Source: Gnetum montanum (lineage: Eukaryota > Streptophyta > Gnetopsida > Gnetales > Gnetaceae). From it: a stretch of 22,503 bases of DNA. The notes below the pieces were generated by a model. It searched no databases. It saw nothing but the letters and a program-made list of their open reading frames with translations, and had not been told where the DNA came from. This document shows, piece by piece, positions 19,051 to 22,503 of the stretch; within the stretch, counting starts at the first letter, position 1; the number at the start of each line of letters is the position of its first letter. The position numbers were made by a program, and so were the translations under genes. The stretch spans positions 14,658 to 37,160 of the forward strand of contig MNCI01020516.1 of assembly GCA_015680685.1 (NCBI GenBank). The letters are read 5' to 3'.

Positions 19051-20392
19051 GATGAACTCCTCTTTTCAAGTGTAATAAACAATCAATTAACCATAGAGAC
19101 AAATTGTTATAGTAGCATTCTTACCTATCTTCTCACACAAGAAACACCACAAGGGCTAGACATTAAAAAGAAACAACAATTTCTTCACTAAGCCAAATAT
19201 TTCATCGAAATCAATGAACAACTTTATAAGGTATGTTTTGATGACTTGGTCCAATGGTGTGTTTTCGATATAGATCAATTACGAGTTCTCCAAGATGCTC
19301 ATGAGGGCCCTTGTGGGGGTCATTATGCTGGGAGAGGAATAGTCATTAAAATCTTGCTTGTAGGATATTATTAGCCTACATTGTTCCAGGACATTCATCA
19401 TTTCGTCCAATCTTGTGAGCATTGCCAACGCGATGGTGAAATGACTACTAAAATGCAGGGTCCACAACAATGGATTCAACTTTTAAAACCCTTCACTTAT
19501 GGGGTATTGATTTTATGGGGCCACACCAATGTCCAATGGAAAAGCCTACATTGTTGTTGCCATTGACTATTTTACAAAATGGGAAAAAGCAGCTACTGTT
19601 ACTGACTATATGTCATTTACCACTACACGATTTGTTCAACAACAAATTGTAAACAAGTTTGGTGTTCCTCATGCACTTATCTCTGATAATAGTACACATT
19701 TTACAGGTGCGACCTTTTGAAAATTAATGCAATGCTTAGGAGTTGAACATAAGCTGACTACACCATATCATCCTCAAGCGAATGGTTAAGCCGAAGACAC
19801 CAATAGGGAAATCACAAAAATATTGACACAAACCATTAGCAAATATAGGTGAAGACTATAGCACCAAATTGAATGATGCTATTTGGGCATACCGCTCCAC
19901 ATGGAAACTCCCTATAGGCTATTCTCCCTATGAGTTACTGTATAGTAAACTTCCAACTCTTCCTATCTAAGCTAAGCTTTGTATACTATCTACATCATGT
20001 GACCTCAATCTTGACCTCAGTCTAGCACATAAATAATAGTTAATGAACCTTAACTTGCTAGATGAAAATAGATTAGCCACCCTGTCATCCAACAAATTGC
20101 ACAAGGCCTTCAACAAGCAACTTCATGACCTAAGAATTAGAAAAGATAGATACCAACTAGGAGATAAGGTTCTTTATTGGAATCTTGCATATGTGCCATA
20201 ATGAACTAAATTTCAAATGTTGTGGGAAGGATCTTATATCATTCATGAAACTTTTCCTTCAGAGGCCATGATGATCTATAAACCTAAAAGTCCAGATACA
20301 AAATTATTAGTCAACATCCAGCAAACCAAACCTTTTCATTAGCCTAAAACAGCTAGTACTAACACTACCTCTATTAATGGACAACCTTGCTT
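19051..20392 (+). pseudogene. pol: Integrase domain of pol, plus element
   Basis: The zinc-binding HHCC residues are visible: His 19300 and 19321, Cys 19414 and 19423 (DAHEGPCGGHY, SCEHCQRDG). Core residues are Asp 19509 (GIDFMGPH), Asp 19685 (SDNSTHF, usually SDNGTHF) and Glu 19793 (AEDTNREI); the last two have 35 residues between them, the D-D-35-E spacing. Frameshifts move coding from frame 1 to 3 near 19485, to 2 near 19525, and to 3 near 19857. The C-terminal tail runs through STKLNDAIWAYRSTWKLP, SYIIHETFPSEAMMIYKP and VNIQQTKPFH, ending near 20392 where the minus copy has its stop. No chromodomain is evident. Confidence 0.9.
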
Positions 20393-21964
20393 ATTATTTC
20401 AGATCTCCTCCTTCCAACTCAGTCATGGGGGAGATGGCCACTAATGCTAACCATTCTAAGCCCTTAGTTCCTTTGTCTTTTTTTTTCTTACACATTTTTG
20501 TTTTACACATTCTTCATCTTTACTTGTTTTTGTTTTACACTATTTTTAACATTTTTACTATTTCTTTCTCTATTAGATTTTTTTTGAATTACTTCCACTC
20601 GTCGTATAATAAGTGCTCATGATGGTGGATTGTACTATAATGGTAGTGATTGCTAATGTTTGGTTTTTACCTTTGACTTTTAATGTTGATGCTAAGATAT
20701 GGTTTCTTTTGATAAAATAGGTAACGAGTCCATGTCATCCATTTATCCATACAACTCCATTGTCTCCCTTTGTTTTAGAAATGTACTGTCCTTTTTCCTA
20801 AGAAAACTTATTAATGAATTGGTGGCTTGGTATTCTTCAAACCAAGGAAAGATACAAATGGATTGAAAAAGGTGTGACTTCAAGGGGATTCAACACATTT
20901 GTTTTGGCTATTCTCTTAGGTCCTTGAATGTTTTTCATAGGTTTTCCACCATTCCACTATTGACCAATATCAGGAATTTGACTAAATAAGTCTTTGCATG
21001 GTGTGGTTCTCACTCAAAAGAAAAAAATTGGTGGGAATTCAAAGCATACCCCTTAGACATAATAAAGAAACATGGGCTACAAGCACTGGTTATGGCATTG
21101 GAAAGACATGTTACTCATGCTTGAAGGTTCCCTCTAACTATGGCCCTTCCTTACTTCTTGTTTCTCTATTCTTCTCCTTTTGGAATGGTGGTTGCTTTGT
21201 GAAAGCATCCTCATTGCTTCAGAAGGATGGGTTGGTCAAGTGTGTTGATGTGAGGTCATTGGATGTGGTTAGTTTTAATCTAGATTTGGACCAAATTTTA
21301 TTAAGTCACCTTAATCACATAGTACACAAGGGACTTTACACAACCTTGATTTTGGGATTCCATTCCATTCCATTCTCTCTTTCTTCATTGCTTTCCATAT
21401 TCCACCTCATTGCTAATTTTATGATTAGTCTATATCTTGGTTGATGCATTGTTATTCTTTGGTAAATTCTTATGGGTAAGTTTTTAACCATTATTTCCAT
21501 ATGACATTCCTAAAGCCTACAGACTCTTTGGTTTGTGGGTTTGTCAAGGCATCAGCGGCATGAGCTTGCTTTGGGGAGGACCCAATGGCATTCTTTTTTT
21601 ATGCAATTATTTAAGTTCTTTCCCTTAAAAATTTCCTGTAATCCACTATTTCTTGTTGCACCCCATCCATGACATCCATTTTTTTTATTGGCTTTACCGT
21701 TGTTATTTCTCTCATCTTTCTTGTTCTTTGGTTTTCCACCCTATTGCTACCAAAGGTTCACTCTTAGTCGTGGGGGCCTGTTGCAAATTTTTCCATTTCA
21801 TTACTTATGTCACCCCTACACCTTGGGTAGTTATCAGTTGCAAACCTCTAACCCAGTATCTGCCATACCCACAACCTAGCCAATGTGCTTCATATCAAGG
21901 CAAGGTATCAATTATATTATAACTTATCTAACCTCACTAATTTGTGATTGTATTGTGTGTACAG
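20393..21964 (+). other. Post-pol region of the plus element, no confident gene
   Basis: It begins with a T-rich repeat tract and then aligns with the minus-element block 4880-5990 up to about 21590, after which similarity fades. A 148-codon open frame at 20998-21444 has hydrophobic stretches near residues 49-68 and 119-147, but its counterpart in the minus copy is broken by stops and indels, so conservation is better seen in nucleotides than in protein. An env-like remnant is possible but weak. 21590-21960 holds nothing I can assign. Confidence 0.6.
20466..20585 (+). repeat. T-rich repeat tract after pol
   Basis: TTTTTGTTTTACAC recurs near 20500 and 20530 within a pyrimidine-rich stretch. 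It matches in place and wording the longer tract at 6020-6215 of the minus element. Confidence 0.7.
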
Positions 21965-22195
21965 ATGGCGATCACATGAATAATGGACTAGGATAGAAGG
22001 GAGCACTCAGGATGGACTAGAGCAAAACATATTTACACAAGGAACAAGCTTGATCATGTGGCCATGAATGAACAACGGTGTGCACATTTTCAACATCGGC
22101 AACAATGTGCCTCATTTTCTTTTTTCTCTCTCTTCAAGCTGTCAAATGAGGGTCTGGATGTCATTTATGTATATTATTCACCAAAATGGTTATGA
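21965..22195 (+). pseudogene. Stub of ORF3 in the plus element
   Basis: An ATG at 21965 opens a 77-codon frame to a TGA at 22193-22195, with internal stops at codons 5 and 9. Placement (after the post-pol block, before the conserved 3' UTR) and a short similarity to the ORF3 start of the minus element (MA..., then TYQPRDK against IYTRNK) suggest a relic left after most of ORF3 was deleted. From about 22110 on, the sequence aligns better with the minus-element 3' UTR. Directly before the ATG is TTGTATTGTGTGTACAG, which resembles a splice acceptor. The call is tentative. Confidence 0.4.
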
Positions 22196-22307
22196 ACACC
22201 AATGCTATAATATGTTTTTTGATTCATTCACCGGGCACTGTGAGTCTGTCATTCCATGTCACCGTCAGTTGTCATTCAATCAATAATCCCATACCTTCTC
22301 AATATTT

Positions 22308-22350
22308 TGTAAGGAACTTGAGGACGAGTTTTCATTTAGTCATGGGGGTA
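22308..22350 (+). promoter_or_regulatory. Pre-LTR box and polypurine tract, plus element
   Basis: The order is AACTTGAGGACGAG, TTTTCATTTAG, TCATGGGGGTA, then the 3' LTR. The minus element has the same arrangement. CTTGAGGAC(A/G)AG before the polypurine tract is common in plant gypsy elements. Confidence 0.88.
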
Positions 22351-22503
22351 TGATGAGTCACGATATCGGACCCCCGATATCAAACCCACGATATCAGAGG
22401 TGCCAAAGCGATATCGGACATGTGATATTAGAGCTTGTCTCATCGCCTATAAATAAGAGATGAGGGCACTTGATTTCGCAGTTAGTTTCTTAGTCCCTTA
22501 GCC
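22351..22503 (+). repeat. 3' LTR of the plus-strand element (first 153 bases)
   Basis: It begins TGATGAGT and aligns with 13231-13397. GATATC cores are at 22362, 22376, 22390, 22410 and 22424, one 14-base unit fewer than in the 5' LTR. The TATA box is at 22447. The rest of the LTR lies outside the window. Confidence 0.92.

Larger units (their letters stand above)
13231..22503 (+). mobile_element. Athila/Tat-like Ty3/gypsy LTR retrotransposon, plus strand, 3' LTR cut by window end
   Basis: The 5' LTR (13231-14079) and the start of the 3' LTR (22351-22503) match and both begin TGATGAGT. The internal part has tRNA-Asp primer-binding site, gag, protease, reverse transcriptase, RNase H, integrase, a non-coding post-pol block and a polypurine tract. 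It is a relative of the minus-strand element. The internal length is about 8.3 kb against 11.1 kb there, mainly because ORF3 is almost gone. The visible LTR overlap shows about 20 substitutions, mainly transitions, in about 150 bases, plus one 14-base indel. The left flank is GATAC. Confidence 0.92.

Noticed and set aside
1-22503. Host gene, CRISPR array, phage or bacterial system
   Set aside because: No spaced repeat array, no operon-like run of genes and no intact frame above 148 codons; everything assignable is plant transposable element.

Overview
The window reads as repeat DNA from a large seed-plant genome, possibly a gymnosperm (an inference from element type and deep decay, not proven here). 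I see no host gene, no bacterial gene, no CRISPR array and no structural RNA gene. Almost every base belongs to three old transposable elements, all broken by stop codons, frameshifts and deletions.

Layout. (1) 1-12333, minus strand: an LTR retrotransposon of Ty3/gypsy type. The window opens inside its 3' LTR (1-288). Reading leftwards from the 5' LTR (11417-12333) come the primer-binding site (11398-11415), gag (about 9000-11280), protease, a truncated reverse transcriptase, integrase (to 6297), a long post-pol region, a large third reading frame (621-3440) and the polypurine tract (289-300). (2) 12334-13230, minus strand: a piece of a LINE-type (non-LTR) reverse transcriptase, cut at both ends by the LTR elements. 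(3) 13231-22503, plus strand: a second gypsy element with 5' LTR 13231-14079, primer-binding site 14081-14098, gag from 14219, pol 16300-20392, a post-pol region, a stub of the third frame at 21965, polypurine tract, and the first 153 bases of its 3' LTR from 22351.

The two LTR elements are relatives placed head to head. They share termini (TGATGAG.../...CTCATCA), a primer-binding site matching plant tRNA-Asp, the polypurine tract, gag, pol and a post-pol block, but their U3 promoters look unrelated. The tRNA-Asp site, a D-L-G-type protease motif, an FxDDFS-type reverse transcriptase box (decayed) and an extra 3' frame point to the Athila/Tat branch of gypsy elements. Integrase D-D-E residues with 35 residues between the last two are visible in the plus copy.

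The two copies have complementary losses. The minus copy kept the long third frame but lost about 1.1 kb holding the reverse transcriptase core and RNase H. The plus copy kept the whole pol order but lost nearly all of the third frame. In an intact relative, gag would form the particle, protease would mature it, reverse transcriptase/RNase H would copy the RNA from a tRNA-Asp primer, and integrase would insert the DNA. The role of the third frame is unknown. The most interesting signals are this coiled-coil-rich frame, an LTR-U3-like segment with a TATA box upstream of it, the rearranged duplication at its start, and a 14-bp GATATC array in the plus-element promoter.
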